Positions 22,934 to 30,648 of a DNA stretch of 33,217 nt are shown here, piece after piece. This DNA is from Prevotellaceae bacterium UBA3849 (GTDB lineage: Bacteria; Bacteroidota; Bacteroidia; Bacteroidales; Bacteroidaceae): positions 15,375 through 48,591 of the forward strand of contig DGHL01000046.1 in NCBI GenBank assembly GCA_002392645.1, written 5' to 3'. Both the position numbers and the translations under genes were made by a program. The notes under the pieces are model-generated. The model was given only the letters and a program-made list of their open reading frames with translations, searched no databases and was not told where the DNA came from. How positions within the stretch are numbered: position 1 is the first letter of the stretch; the number at the start of each line of letters is the position of its first letter.

Positions 22934-24234
22934 TGCCTTCTGATCTTGGCTCCCAGAGCGTTCAGGCGGCCTTCGATGTTCTCATAGCCGCGGTCTATCT
23001 GGGCGATGTTGTTGATTTGTGACGTGCCATCGGCTGACAATGCCGCAATGAGCAGTGCGATGCCCGCACGGATGTCAGGACTCGACATGCGTCCGGCGCG
23101 TAGGCGTATCTTATGGTCATGGCCCACCACGACGGCGCGGTGAGGGTCACACAGGATTATCTGCGCTCCCATGTCGATGAGCTTATCGACGAAGAACAGA
23201 CGGCTTTCAAACATCTTCTGGTGAATGAGCACCGAACCCTGTGCCTGTGTGGCTACGACAAGCAGTACACTCAGCAGGTCAGGTGTCAGTCCAGGCCATG
23301 GAGCGTCGCTCAGCGTCATTATCGTTCCGTCGATGAATGAGTCTATCTGGTAATGTGTGTGGCGTGGAATGAAGAGGTCGTCGTTTTCCTCTATAATCTG
23401 CACACCGAGTCTTCTGAAGGCATCAGGGATGATGCCGAGGTTCTTTATAGATACGTTCTTAATCCTTATTCCGTCGCCCACCATGGCAGCCATGGCTATG
23501 AACGAGCCCACCTCTATCATGTCTGGCAACAAGCGGTGGTCAGTGCCTTTCAGTTCCTTCACGCCCTCGATATTGAGCAGGTTACTGCCTATGCCGGTAA
23601 TCTTAGCGCCCATGCGGTTCAGCATATTGCACAACTGCTGGATGTAAGGTTCGCAGGCAGCGTTATATATCGTAGTGGCGCCATCAGCCATGACGGCAGC
23701 CATGATGATGTTGGCAGTGCCGGTAACCGAAGCCTCGTCGAGCAGCATGTAGCATCCGTTCAGCTTGTCGGCTCGCAGTTCATATACGTCGCGTCCTGTA
23801 ATGCGGTGGTATGTGGCGCCGAGCTTGCGGAAACCCAGGAAGTGGGTGTCAAGGCGTCGTCTGCCGATCTTGTCGCCGCCGGGCTTTGCCACGGTAGCCT
23901 TGCCGAACCTGCCCAGCAACGGACCGATCATCAGTACCGAGCCGCGCAGTTGCGCGCACTTGTTTACGAACTCATCGCTTGACAGGTAGTCAAGGTCCAG
24001 TTCGTCGGCCTTGAATGTAAATGTTCCTTTCTCAGGATTGCCCACCTTCACACCTATGTCTTTCAACAACTGTATAAGGTTGTTTACGTCAAGGATGTCA
24101 GGTATGTTGCTTATCGTCACCTCCTCGCTGGTCAGCAGCGTGGCGCATATCACCTGCAGAGCCTCGTTCTTGGCTCCCTGTGGCGTAATCTCGCCTTTCA
24201 GTGCGTGTCCGCCTTCTATGATAAAGCTCTCCAT
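22930..24234 (-). CDS. murA: UDP-N-acetylglucosamine 1-carboxyvinyltransferase with Asp in place of the catalytic Cys
   Basis: This 434-residue cytosolic enzyme makes the first committed step of peptidoglycan synthesis, adding enolpyruvate to UDP-GlcNAc. It has GAKNEAL (K22, N23), LRGSVLMIGPLLGRFGKATV, then KPGGDKIGRRRLDTHF, and later DRGYENIEGRLNALGAKI. The loop residue that is Cys115 in E. coli is D121 here. A Cys-to-Asp change at this site is known to give intrinsic fosfomycin resistance in other bacteria. It sits 3 bases after the DUF4290 gene and overlaps rimM. Confidence 0.95.
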   Translation of the reverse strand: MESFIIEGGHALKGEITPQGAKNEALQVICATLLTSEEVTISNIPDILDVNNLIQLLKDIGVKVGNPEKGTFTFKADELDLDYLSSDEFVNKCAQLRGSVLMIGPLLGRFGKATVAKPGGDKIGRRRLDTHFLGFRKLGATYHRITGRDVYELRADKLNGCYMLLDEASVTGTANIIMAAVMADGATTIYNAACEPYIQQLCNMLNRMGAKITGIGSNLLNIEGVKELKGTDHRLLPDMIEVGSFIAMAAMVGDGIRIKNVSIKNLGIIPDAFRRLGVQIIEENDDLFIPRHTHYQIDSFIDGTIMTLSDAPWPGLTPDLLSVLLVVATQAQGSVLIHQKMFESRLFFVDKLIDMGAQIILCDPHRAVVVGHDHKIRLRAGRMSSPDIRAGIALLIAALSADGTSQINNIAQIDRGYENIEGRLNALGAKIRRQ

Positions 24235-24237
24235 GTG

Positions 24238-24831
24238 TTATTTCTTCTTTTTTCTTCTATTGGCGACCGGGGCTGCCGTCTCAAATTTCAATTCATCAGG
24301 ACTTATCTGTATAACTCCGTCGGTGAAGCGTGCAAGGTCTGACGCCACCTTTTCCTTGTCGGCGGTAGCCATGCCCCACATCACCAGACTTCTGTACATC
24401 TGTCCTGCAGTAATATTCACCAAAGCAGTGCGCTCTTCGCCTTCAGGCATTTCCTTCAGTTTTTCAAACATCTCAAACAACAGACGTCCGTAATGTCTTA
24501 TAGGCATGCGACGCTTGTTGGTATAGTCTATATGACCGGGCTTCTGCGCCATCTTGTCTTCGTGCTCTATCTCTACCGGATAATCAATATCCAGTTTGAA
24601 ATCGCTCATAAGGGCAAGATGATACCACAGCACGGGCATGCGTTCCTTCTGATTTTGCGAACTAGGCACCACGCGCCTCATGGTAGATATGATAGTCTCA
24701 GCGCACTTTTGCCTCTGTTCTTTGGTTGGCAGTTCTATACAGCGTTCTACCATTTGCTGTATATCCCTTCCATACGCCATAAGCTTCAGCTTTTCACGCT
24801 GTGTATTATAGTCTAATCCTTCTAACTGCAT
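24238..24831 (-). CDS. DUF4290 family protein
   Basis: This 197-residue protein of unknown function is typical of Bacteroidota and usually sits directly before murA, as here. It begins MQLEGLDYNTQREKLKLMAYGR and ends in a basic Lys/Arg tail (NRRKKKK). It is predicted to be soluble and mostly helical, with no catalytic motif that I recognise. The gap to murA is 3 bases, so it is in the tsaB-DUF4290-murA-rimM unit. Confidence 0.8.
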   Translation of the reverse strand: MQLEGLDYNTQREKLKLMAYGRDIQQMVERCIELPTKEQRQKCAETIISTMRRVVPSSQNQKERMPVLWYHLALMSDFKLDIDYPVEIEHEDKMAQKPGHIDYTNKRRMPIRHYGRLLFEMFEKLKEMPEGEERTALVNITAGQMYRSLVMWGMATADKEKVASDLARFTDGVIQISPDELKFETAAPVANRRKKKK

Positions 24832-24856
24832 ATTTCGTTGTTTTATTTTTTTGGGG

Positions 24857-24909
24857 GGAGTGATAAAGGAGTGACAAGGGAGTGATAAGGGAGTGATAAG
24901 GGAGTGAAA
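24857..24909 (-). repeat. 11-base junction repeat between tsaB and DUF4290
   Basis: On the plus strand gggagtgataa-type units follow each other four to five times with small changes. They lie between the tsaB stop and the DUF4290 start (24831). In the gene direction they do not form a start/stop chain, unlike 10208-10250. Confidence 0.8.
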
Positions 24910-24918
24910 ATGAACGTA

Positions 24919-25674
24919 TTATTTCACCAACAGGTTTTTCTGTTTCTTTGCCTGATACTCCTTCAGATATTGTGGTACGAAGTATGCAACATCCTCCGTC
25001 TGTCCCTTGTTCATTCTCTTATCTGCCAGCGGCAGCATGTTCTTTGCCAGCGGCATGATATTGCTTATATAGCGTGCATTCGGATGATTGATGGTCTCCA
25101 TACATTTCTGCGCTCCGTTTCCAAAGAAATATATGACATGCTTGTCGAGTAGTTCCTTGTACGTCTGTCCATCCACTATATCTGCCTGTGTCTGCCTTAC
25201 CTCATTGAGTGCACGGTCATACACTGCGGCGAACACCTCCATACGACGTGCGTCTATCATCGGACAGAGCAAGGCGTCTTCCTCAAGTTCACATTCCATG
25301 TTGGCATGCTTGCCATCTACACATGCAGAGCATCTTATACGATCACTCAGCAAGACAGGCACGCAGAGCAGCTCCAACGTAGGCACGCTGATAAGTTTGG
25401 CATCACTACCATAGCAGACTCCCTTCGCCATTGACACAGCAATACGCAAACCTGTATATGAGCCCGGACCGCTACTAACCGCAACAGCGTCGAGCTTCAG
25501 TTCACCTTCCTCTAACTTCGACAAGGCCTCGTCAACAAAGCCGCCAAGTTTCTCGGCTGCCTTACTGCTCTTACCGTCCCCATGATCTTCTTTCTCAAAC
25601 AGCAGATAGCCGTCCTTGCTGGCCGCAACACTGCATACGTCAGTGCTCGTCTCTATATGTAATATACATGCCAT
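24919..25674 (-). CDS. tsaB: tRNA threonylcarbamoyladenosine biosynthesis protein TsaB
   Basis: This 251-residue protein of the ASKHA fold is the dimer partner of TsaD in making t6A37 in tRNA. It starts MACILHIETSTDVCSVAASK, followed by LDAVAVSSGPGSYTGLRIA(V)SMAKG, the hallmark of TsaB, and later IDARRMEVFAAVYD. I chose ATG 25674 over a GTG at 25701, since the shorter form matches the family start. A -7 element (25752-25745) lies 71 bases upstream. Confidence 0.92.
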   Translation of the reverse strand: MACILHIETSTDVCSVAASKDGYLLFEKEDHGDGKSSKAAEKLGGFVDEALSKLEEGELKLDAVAVSSGPGSYTGLRIAVSMAKGVCYGSDAKLISVPTLELLCVPVLLSDRIRCSACVDGKHANMECELEEDALLCPMIDARRMEVFAAVYDRALNEVRQTQADIVDGQTYKELLDKHVIYFFGNGAQKCMETINHPNARYISNIMPLAKNMLPLADKRMNKGQTEDVAYFVPQYLKEYQAKKQKNLLVK

Positions 25675-25744
25675 TTCTCTTGAATATAACGTATTTTTCA
25701 CCCATATAGAGGGTAAAATAATCTTTTGTCTTAAAAAACTTTTG

Positions 25745-25752
25745 CAAAAATA
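25745..25752 (-). promoter_or_regulatory. Promoter of the tsaB-murA-rimM unit
   Basis: On the minus strand TATTTTTG fits the -7 element. No TTTG is seen at the -33 distance. It is divergent from, and 22 bases away from, the yicC -7 element. Confidence 0.5.
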
Positions 25753-25774
25753 CTAAAAATTCCTCAATTTTTTG

Positions 25775-25782
25775 TACTTTTG
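25775..25782 (+). promoter_or_regulatory. Promoter of yicC
   Basis: TACTTTTG matches the -7 element. The leader to ATG 25836 would be about 48 bases. A -33 element is not clear. Confidence 0.55.
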
Positions 25783-25835
25783 CAGAAATTATTGACATTA
25801 TTAAATAAAATTAGCAGGAAAACGCTTAGTTTGTT

Positions 25836-26723
25836 ATGTTACTATCTATGACGGGCTACGGAAAAGCCGTGGCAACCTATCAAGACAAAACCATACATGT
25901 GGAGGTCAAGGCCCTTAACTCTAAGGCTCTCGACTGTTCCACCCGTTTAGCTCCTGTATATCGCGAGAAGGAAATGGAAATCCGCAAGGCAATACAGGAG
26001 AGTGTGGTACGTGGTAAAATAGATTTCTCCATCTGGGTGGAGAAGGAGGTTAGCAGCGATGCACAGACCATCAACATGCCTCTGTTCAAGAACTATTACG
26101 AGCAACTTGTCGCCGCGGCTGACAGCGTGGGGATAAAAGACAACGTGACGAACTCTGCCGACTGGATGAAGATGATCATGCGCATGCCTGACATAATGAG
26201 CAGGCAAGAAGCAGAGGTCCTTACCGATGAGGAGTGGGCTGCTGCACGCAAGGCGGTTGACGAGGCTCTTTGCAATCTGGAGGCATTCCGTCGTCAGGAG
26301 GGAGCCGCACTGAAGAAGAAGTTTGAGGAGAAACTCGACAACATAGCACGACTAATGGGCGAGATAGAGCCTTACGAGCAGTCTCGCGTTGAGAAGATAC
26401 GCCAGCGCCTCGTAGAGAATCTCAAGAACCTGCCTGACGTGGAGTATGACAAGAACCGCCTTGAGCAGGAACTGATTTACTATATCGAGAAACTCGACAT
26501 CTCTGAGGAGAAGCAACGACTCACCAATCACCTGAAGTATTTCCGCGAGACCATGGAAGAAGCACAGAGTCAGGGTAAGAAACTCGGTTTCATTGCCCAG
26601 GAGATGGGACGCGAAATAAACACCACTGGTTCGAAGAGTAACCAGGCTGAGATGCAGAACATCGTGGTGCAGATGAAGGACGAACTCGAGCAAATCAAAG
26701 AACAGGTGCTCAACGCCTTGTAA
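25836..26723 (+). CDS. yicC: YicC family endoribonuclease
   Basis: The 295 residues match YicC over their full length: MLLSMTGYGKA at the start, VEVKALNSKALD, RGKIDFSIWVE, then the C-terminal DUF1732 part with RLTNHLKYFRETMEEAQSQGKKLGFIAQEMGREINTTGSKS-N and a coiled end. YicC has been shown to be an endoribonuclease acting on small RNA in E. coli; its targets here are unknown. The gene is alone on the plus strand. Its 3' side holds 32-base tandem repeats and a strong terminator. Confidence 0.92.
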   Translation: MLLSMTGYGKAVATYQDKTIHVEVKALNSKALDCSTRLAPVYREKEMEIRKAIQESVVRGKIDFSIWVEKEVSSDAQTINMPLFKNYYEQLVAAADSVGIKDNVTNSADWMKMIMRMPDIMSRQEAEVLTDEEWAAARKAVDEALCNLEAFRRQEGAALKKKFEEKLDNIARLMGEIEPYEQSRVEKIRQRLVENLKNLPDVEYDKNRLEQELIYYIEKLDISEEKQRLTNHLKYFRETMEEAQSQGKKLGFIAQEMGREINTTGSKSNQAEMQNIVVQMKDELEQIKEQVLNAL

Positions 26724-26799
26724 GATTAATCTGCAAGCTATTGAATGTACTGCAAGATTAATCCGCAAGCTACTGAATGTCCTGCAAGATTAATCTATA
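26724..26799 (+). repeat. 32-base tandem repeat after yicC
   Basis: Two full units (26724-26755, 26756-26787) that differ at three positions, then a partial third (from 26788). Each begins GATTAATC and contains TGCAAG twice. They start one base after the yicC stop codon. Confidence 0.85.
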
Positions 26800-26838
26800 A
26801 ATAGCGAAACATACCAGTTCCTACTGGATATATAAAGC

Positions 26839-26880
26839 ACATGGGCTTCCCACTTTACCTGTGGGAAGCCCATGTTTTTC
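26839..26880 (+). terminator. Intrinsic terminator of yicC
   Basis: A perfect 15-bp stem, ACATGGGCTTCCCAC (26839-26853) with GTGGGAAGCCCATGT (26861-26875), has a 7-base loop and is followed by TTTTC. It lies between the convergent yicC and lipoprotein genes. Confidence 0.9.
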
Positions 26881-26934
26881 TTACATAAACCGTACAAATA
26901 TCCCTATCTCATAGGAATTCATGGTTTGCACGTC

Positions 26935-27546
26935 TTAGAGTCCGATCTTGTTCAGAGCCTTGTTAGTAGCCTCGTTAGCCTTGTTCTTAGCAGCGTCGAT
27001 CTGCTCGTTAGCCTTATTCTTGGCTGCGTCAACAGACTCGTTCACCTTCTCGTTTACCTTTGCCTTTGCAGCCTCTTTCGTCTCCTCTACCTTCTGGTCT
27101 GCTGCATCCTTTACGTCGTTAGCAGCCTGAGTAGCATCGGCCTTGATTGCTGCCGCAGCCTGGTTTGCGAGGTCTGTCACGCTTGTAGCCTGAACAGTCT
27201 TTACCAATCCGTTGATGGTCTCGTTGCCACTTGCCACTTCCTTAATCTTGTCAGCGTTTGTATTCACAAACTCCTTGATCTTAGAAGCATATTCCTTAGC
27301 AAGAGCGGTGTCACCCTTTGCTATAAGGTCAGCAATAGTCTGCTGTGCCTGCTGTGACAAAGCTGCCAGCGCTGCTGGATCGTTAGCCTGCAATTTCTCA
27401 CTGAGAGCCGATACTATCGCATCAGCATCCATAACGCTATCAACTGCAGTTGTATCTGCCAACTCTGCATTCTCTGGCGTCTTGTTGCCACAAGAGGCGA
27501 AACCCATTGCCACGCAGGCAAGAGCCATAAAAAATAATTTTTTCAT
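26935..27546 (-). CDS. Lipoprotein with LEA-like amphipathic repeats
   Basis: This 203-residue protein has a lipoprotein signal (MKKLFFMALACVAMGFASC, lipidated Cys19), so it is membrane-attached and periplasmic or surface-exposed. Residues about 130-203 are Ala-, Lys-, Glu- and Asn-rich, with repeats of the type DAAKNKANE and VNEKVNES. These form long amphipathic helices, similar in composition to late-embryogenesis-abundant and apolipoprotein-like proteins. I know no function; stress protection or envelope spacing are possible. It has a promoter 99 bases upstream and a leader with a hairpin. Confidence 0.8.
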   Translation of the reverse strand: MKKLFFMALACVAMGFASCGNKTPENAELADTTAVDSVMDADAIVSALSEKLQANDPAALAALSQQAQQTIADLIAKGDTALAKEYASKIKEFVNTNADKIKEVASGNETINGLVKTVQATSVTDLANQAAAAIKADATQAANDVKDAADQKVEETKEAAKAKVNEKVNESVDAAKNKANEQIDAAKNKANEATNKALNKIGL

Positions 27547-27608
27547 TTCTTCTCTTTTTTCTTGTTTTGGTTAACGTTTTAGTTAGCTAATAATAAAATT
27601 AATTAATT

Positions 27609-27644
27609 CACCATGCTCGGCACATTGCTATGCTTCGCATGGTG
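27609..27644 (-). promoter_or_regulatory. 5' leader hairpin of the lipoprotein mRNA
   Basis: CACCATGC (27609-27616) and GCATGGTG (27637-27644) form an 8-bp stem right at the predicted transcript start, which could stabilise the mRNA. Confidence 0.45.
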
Positions 27645-27675
27645 CAAATGTACTAAGTTTTCACATAAAAAACAA
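27645..27675 (-). promoter_or_regulatory. Promoter of the LEA-like lipoprotein gene
   Basis: On the minus strand TTG (27675-27673), a 20-base spacer and TACATTTG (27652-27645) match the consensus. The leader is about 90 bases. Confidence 0.7.
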
Positions 27676-27722
27676 GATTCCTGCTTTATTTTTAATATCT
27701 TTTAGCACATTTCACGCATTAG

Positions 27723-27781
27723 GTGGGTTCTATAAATTAGCTTTGACAGATTTTAAACTCGTGGTAATTTGCAGAACCCAC
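27723..27781 (-). terminator. Hairpin after the Lrp gene
   Basis: GTGGGTTCTATAAATTA (27723-27739) pairs with TAATTTGCAGAACCCAC (27765-27781), 15 of 17 positions. It starts two bases past the Lrp stop. There is no T-run, so it may be an RNA stabiliser or repeat element instead of a terminator. Confidence 0.45.
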
Positions 27782-27783
27782 TT

Positions 27784-28281
27784 TTAATCTATATCATCAT
27801 CTTCTTCATACTCGTCTGGTTCATCCAATATGGCTAACGGACGGTGTATGGCTTCCCTAAATGATATGATAGTCTCTGAGCGTGACAATCCAAGTGGCTG
27901 CAGTTTATCGTGTATCACATTGAGCATATGATGATTGTCAAAGGCATACACCTTTATAAACATGTCAAACGCGCCCGTGGTGTAATGGCACTCCACAACC
28001 TCCGGAATTTCACGCAAGGCATCGACTACCTCATCAAATCGTTCCGGTTCCTTAAGGTACAAGCCGATGAAAGCACATGAGCCATAGCCCATTTTCTCCG
28101 CATCTACATTATACTGCGAGCCTTTGAGTATGCCGAGGTTCGTGAGCTTCTGTATGCGCTGATGAACAGCCGCACCGCTCACATTGCATGCACGTGCCAC
28201 CTCAAGAAAAGGTATGCGTGCGTCACTAAGTATCAACTTCAGTATTTTCTTGTCAAGAGTATCGAGTTTATATCGTGCCAT
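27784..28281 (-). CDS. Lrp/AsnC family transcriptional regulator
   Basis: The 165-residue regulator has an N-terminal winged helix (LDTLDKKILKLILSDARIPFLEVARACNVSGAAVHQRIQKLTNLGIL in outline, residues 7-53) and a C-terminal RAM ligand-binding domain (FIGLYLKEPERFDEVVDALREI, then VVECHYTTGAFDMFIKVYA). An acidic tail (EPDEYEEDDDID) is added. Such proteins bind DNA as dimers or octamers and sense amino acids. It follows exbD by 88 bases on the same strand, and its targets are unknown. Confidence 0.92.
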   Translation of the reverse strand: MARYKLDTLDKKILKLILSDARIPFLEVARACNVSGAAVHQRIQKLTNLGILKGSQYNVDAEKMGYGSCAFIGLYLKEPERFDEVVDALREIPEVVECHYTTGAFDMFIKVYAFDNHHMLNVIHDKLQPLGLSRSETIISFREAIHRPLAILDEPDEYEEDDDID

Positions 28282-28369
28282 GGCATTGCTGGTTATAAAT
28301 TAGTGAGTTGTGAATTATTCAGATTGGTTCTGTTAAGGCGGGTTCTATAAACTACCACCGTAAAACTGG

Positions 28370-28825
28370 TTATCCACCTTTGCCCTTCTCCTCTGTGGCA
28401 TTATAGCGTATGGTAAGTATGCCGTGCTTGCGTAGTTCCTGCTTTACATCGCTTACCACGCCCATAGGCGTATGTTTGTCGGCACGTATATTCACTGTCA
28501 TCGACGAGCCTTCTGTCTCTTCCACTCCGCCTTGCATATTAAGCATAGCCGGTCCCACTTGCTCCATCGTCACTATCTTGTCACCTATCTGTATTCGTGT
28601 ATGCCCCTGTGGGTCCGTACCAATATAGAGGTTTACTATGGTGCGTTTGTTTGACGGTTTGGTAAGTTGCGTACCAGAAGGCGTCTCTACCTGCAACATA
28701 GGGGTCTCGTTCCTCATGTGCGTTACTATCATAAAGAAGAACAACACCGTGAAGATGAGGTCTGGCATTGATGCCATGTTCAAGGATGGCACCCTATGTT
28801 GCTTATGTCGCTTTATTTTCAACAT
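28370..28825 (-). CDS. exbD: ExbD/TolR family biopolymer transport protein (second copy)
   Basis: The 151-residue protein has one N-terminal membrane helix with the proton-path aspartate D22 (in SLNMASMPDLIFTVLFFFMI) and a periplasmic domain ending RKHGILTIRYN. With ExbB and TonB it uses the proton gradient to power outer-membrane transporters. Bacteroidota often carry two different ExbD genes in tandem, as here; the upstream copy ends 73 bases before this start. Confidence 0.88.
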   Translation of the reverse strand: MLKIKRHKQHRVPSLNMASMPDLIFTVLFFFMIVTHMRNETPMLQVETPSGTQLTKPSNKRTIVNLYIGTDPQGHTRIQIGDKIVTMEQVGPAMLNMQGGVEETEGSSMTVNIRADKHTPMGVVSDVKQELRKHGILTIRYNATEEKGKGG

Positions 28826-28898
28826 TACTATATCGCAGGTTCTGTGTTAACTTGCTTCGCTATGATAACGCAATCCTCCACTACCCTTACAGAGCATC

Positions 28899-29426
28899 CT
28901 ACTCTTCGCCATGCACTCCGAGCGATGTCTCCTGTATGCGTTGTGGTATCTGTCCGGTTATCTCATCCCTCTCCTCATCACTACACTGCACGAATGGCTT
29001 GCCATACTTTTTTTGTGCAGCCGCCTCACGCAGTTCTCCGTAAGCCCTTACTATCTGGTTTTGCAGTCGGAAATAAGAGTCATAGTCGGCATTGCGCTCC
29101 ACCTGCAGTTCTATGATGTGCGTACGTCCTTTCTCTATTATGAAGTGACGTAGTTTCTTTCGCAGTGAATTATCTATCTGCGCAGCCTCATCGTCAACCG
29201 TCAGGCTTCCTCCTTTCATCAGGTGCAGGGTCATCACCTTGTTCTTGTCCACATCCTTTATCTCCTGCTGTTCTTCCGGGTCCATTGGCGGCATCTGCCT
29301 ACCCAGCCCCTTGTCACTATCCATCGAGGTGGTGACGAGGAAGAATATCAGGAGCATGAACGAGATATCTGAGGTAGATGTAGTATCAAGTCCTGGAACG
29401 CTATGTCGTTTTCTGCGTCTGAACAT
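28899..29426 (-). CDS. exbD: ExbD/TolR family biopolymer transport protein (first copy)
   Basis: The 175-residue protein has a membrane helix with the aspartate D20 in DTTSTSDISFMLLIFFLVTTSMD and a periplasmic part carrying MTLHLMKGGSLTVDDE. It is longer than the second copy and has a charged C-terminus (KKYGKPFVQCSDEERDEI), which suggests a heteromeric ExbD pair. It starts 18 bases after the small membrane protein. Confidence 0.88.
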   Translation of the reverse strand: MFRRRKRHSVPGLDTTSTSDISFMLLIFFLVTTSMDSDKGLGRQMPPMDPEEQQEIKDVDKNKVMTLHLMKGGSLTVDDEAAQIDNSLRKKLRHFIIEKGRTHIIELQVERNADYDSYFRLQNQIVRAYGELREAAAQKKYGKPFVQCSDEERDEITGQIPQRIQETSLGVHGEE

Positions 29427-29444
29427 CTTTATTGTGTTTCACTG

Positions 29445-29747
29445 TTACTTTCTTAGTCTTGCTGACTGTACCTTACCGTAAACCACCGTGCCACCTGCCA
29501 CCAACAGCATTACGCCTGCTGTAACAAGACACATATCGGTAAACGAGCCTATCAACAACGTAGGAATGGATATGACAAGCACCAGTGCCACTGTACCCCA
29601 GCCTATCATTCCCACCGGTACACCGTCGTCCACCTTCTTACGCTTGTTGGTGCGCAGAGAGTGATACACCGAATACGCCGTCAATGCCAACGCTGCCACG
29701 AGCGCCAAAGCCATCAGCACAATCATTATGTCTGCTATGAAATCCAT
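29445..29747 (-). CDS. Small membrane protein in the exb operon
   Basis: The 100-residue protein has three hydrophobic segments (residues about 3-27, 46-67 and 69-90) and a basic loop RTNKRKKVDD. It lies between exbB (1 base before) and exbD in the operon. I recognise the position from other Bacteroidota but no function is known; it may be an accessory subunit of the ExbB-ExbD complex. Confidence 0.75.
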   Translation of the reverse strand: MDFIADIMIVLMALALVAALALTAYSVYHSLRTNKRKKVDDGVPVGMIGWGTVALVLVISIPTLLIGSFTDMCLVTAGVMLLVAGGTVVYGKVQSARLRK

Positions 29748-29748
29748 C

Positions 29749-30555
29749 TTATTTCTTTGATATTATATCCATCAGGGTGATGGCACTCTCTTCCATCTGT
29801 GCTGTCTGATGGTCTATCTTTGACAGTACATAATTGTAGAACAACTGCAGTATCAGGGCCGTTATGATACCGAAGATGGTGGTAATGAGCGCCACCTTCA
29901 TACCTTCCGCCACGATGGTCGGACTTATGTCGCCTGCTGTCTGTATCTGGTCAAACGCCATCACCATACCTATCACCGTACCGAGGAATCCCAGCGACGG
30001 AGCCATGGCTATGCAAAGCGTTATCCATGAACAGCCTTTCTCCATCTTGCCTACCTGCACTGACGCGTATGAACTTACGGAGCGTTCCACTACGTCTGCG
30101 CTTTCATTCATTCTCAACAGTCCTTGATAACAAATGCTCGCCACCGGGCCTTTCGTGTCACGACACAATGTCTTTGCGGCTTCCACGCCTTCCTTTGACA
30201 ACTTATCGTCAAGGTTCTGCATGAATTTCTTTGCATCTATCTCAGACAAACTGAGATATACGATGCGCTCTATGCAGAATGCCAAGCCTATGATAAGACA
30301 CAATGCCACCAACGACATGAAGCCTGCACCACCTTCCACAAATTTCGTCTTCAGCTGTGTATATGCACTGCCCTCTGCGGCAGCATCTATCATCGCCGTG
30401 TCTGCCATTTCGATGGCTGCTTCGTCAAGCATCATGCTGGTAGAGTCTGCCTTCGCCGTTACGTTAGCCGCACTGTCTGCCGGAGCGGCATTGGCTCCTG
30501 CCACGAAAAACACTGAGAATGTCAGCAGTATGCTAAATAGAAATTTCTTTGTCAT
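29749..30555 (-). CDS. exbB: ExbB/MotA/TolQ family proton channel protein
   Basis: This 268-residue inner-membrane subunit forms the pentameric proton channel with ExbD. It begins MTKKFLFSILLTFSVFFVAGANA, a signal-peptide-like start typical of Bacteroidota ExbB, then has three membrane helices: FMSLVALCLIIGLAFCIERIVYL, SWITLCIAMAPSLGFLGTVIGMVMAFD (the conserved APxLGxLGTVxGM core) and VALITTIFGIITALILQLFYN. A longer start at 30624 lies in the promoter -33 element, so ATG 30555 is chosen. It leads the operon exbB-membrane protein-exbD-exbD. Confidence 0.92.
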   Translation of the reverse strand: MTKKFLFSILLTFSVFFVAGANAAPADSAANVTAKADSTSMMLDEAAIEMADTAMIDAAAEGSAYTQLKTKFVEGGAGFMSLVALCLIIGLAFCIERIVYLSLSEIDAKKFMQNLDDKLSKEGVEAAKTLCRDTKGPVASICYQGLLRMNESADVVERSVSSYASVQVGKMEKGCSWITLCIAMAPSLGFLGTVIGMVMAFDQIQTAGDISPTIVAEGMKVALITTIFGIITALILQLFYNYVLSKIDHQTAQMEESAITLMDIISKK

Positions 30556-30578
30556 GCTGTAAAAAAAATATGTACTGT

Positions 30579-30598
30579 TTTTGCAATCGATTGCAAAA
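30579..30598 (-). promoter_or_regulatory. 20-base perfect palindrome over the exbB promoter
   Basis: TTTTGCAATCGATTGCAAAA reads the same on both strands. It overlaps the last bases of the -7 element and the predicted transcript start, the classic place for a repressor site. Confidence 0.6.
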
Positions 30599-30624
30599 TT
30601 ACGTATTTTCTGCGGAATACACAA
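30594..30624 (-). promoter_or_regulatory. Promoter of the exb operon
   Basis: On the minus strand TTG (30624-30622), a 20-base spacer and TAATTTTG (30601-30594) match the consensus. The leader is about 35 bases. Confidence 0.75.
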
Positions 30625-30648
30625 GTATTTAAGAAATATTTGACACTT

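Noticed and set aside
24857..24909. Start/stop ladder in the tsaB-DUF4290 junction repeat
   Set aside because: In the direction of the genes the units read cactcccttat and give no NTG-TGA overlaps; the GTGA motif exists only on the other strand.
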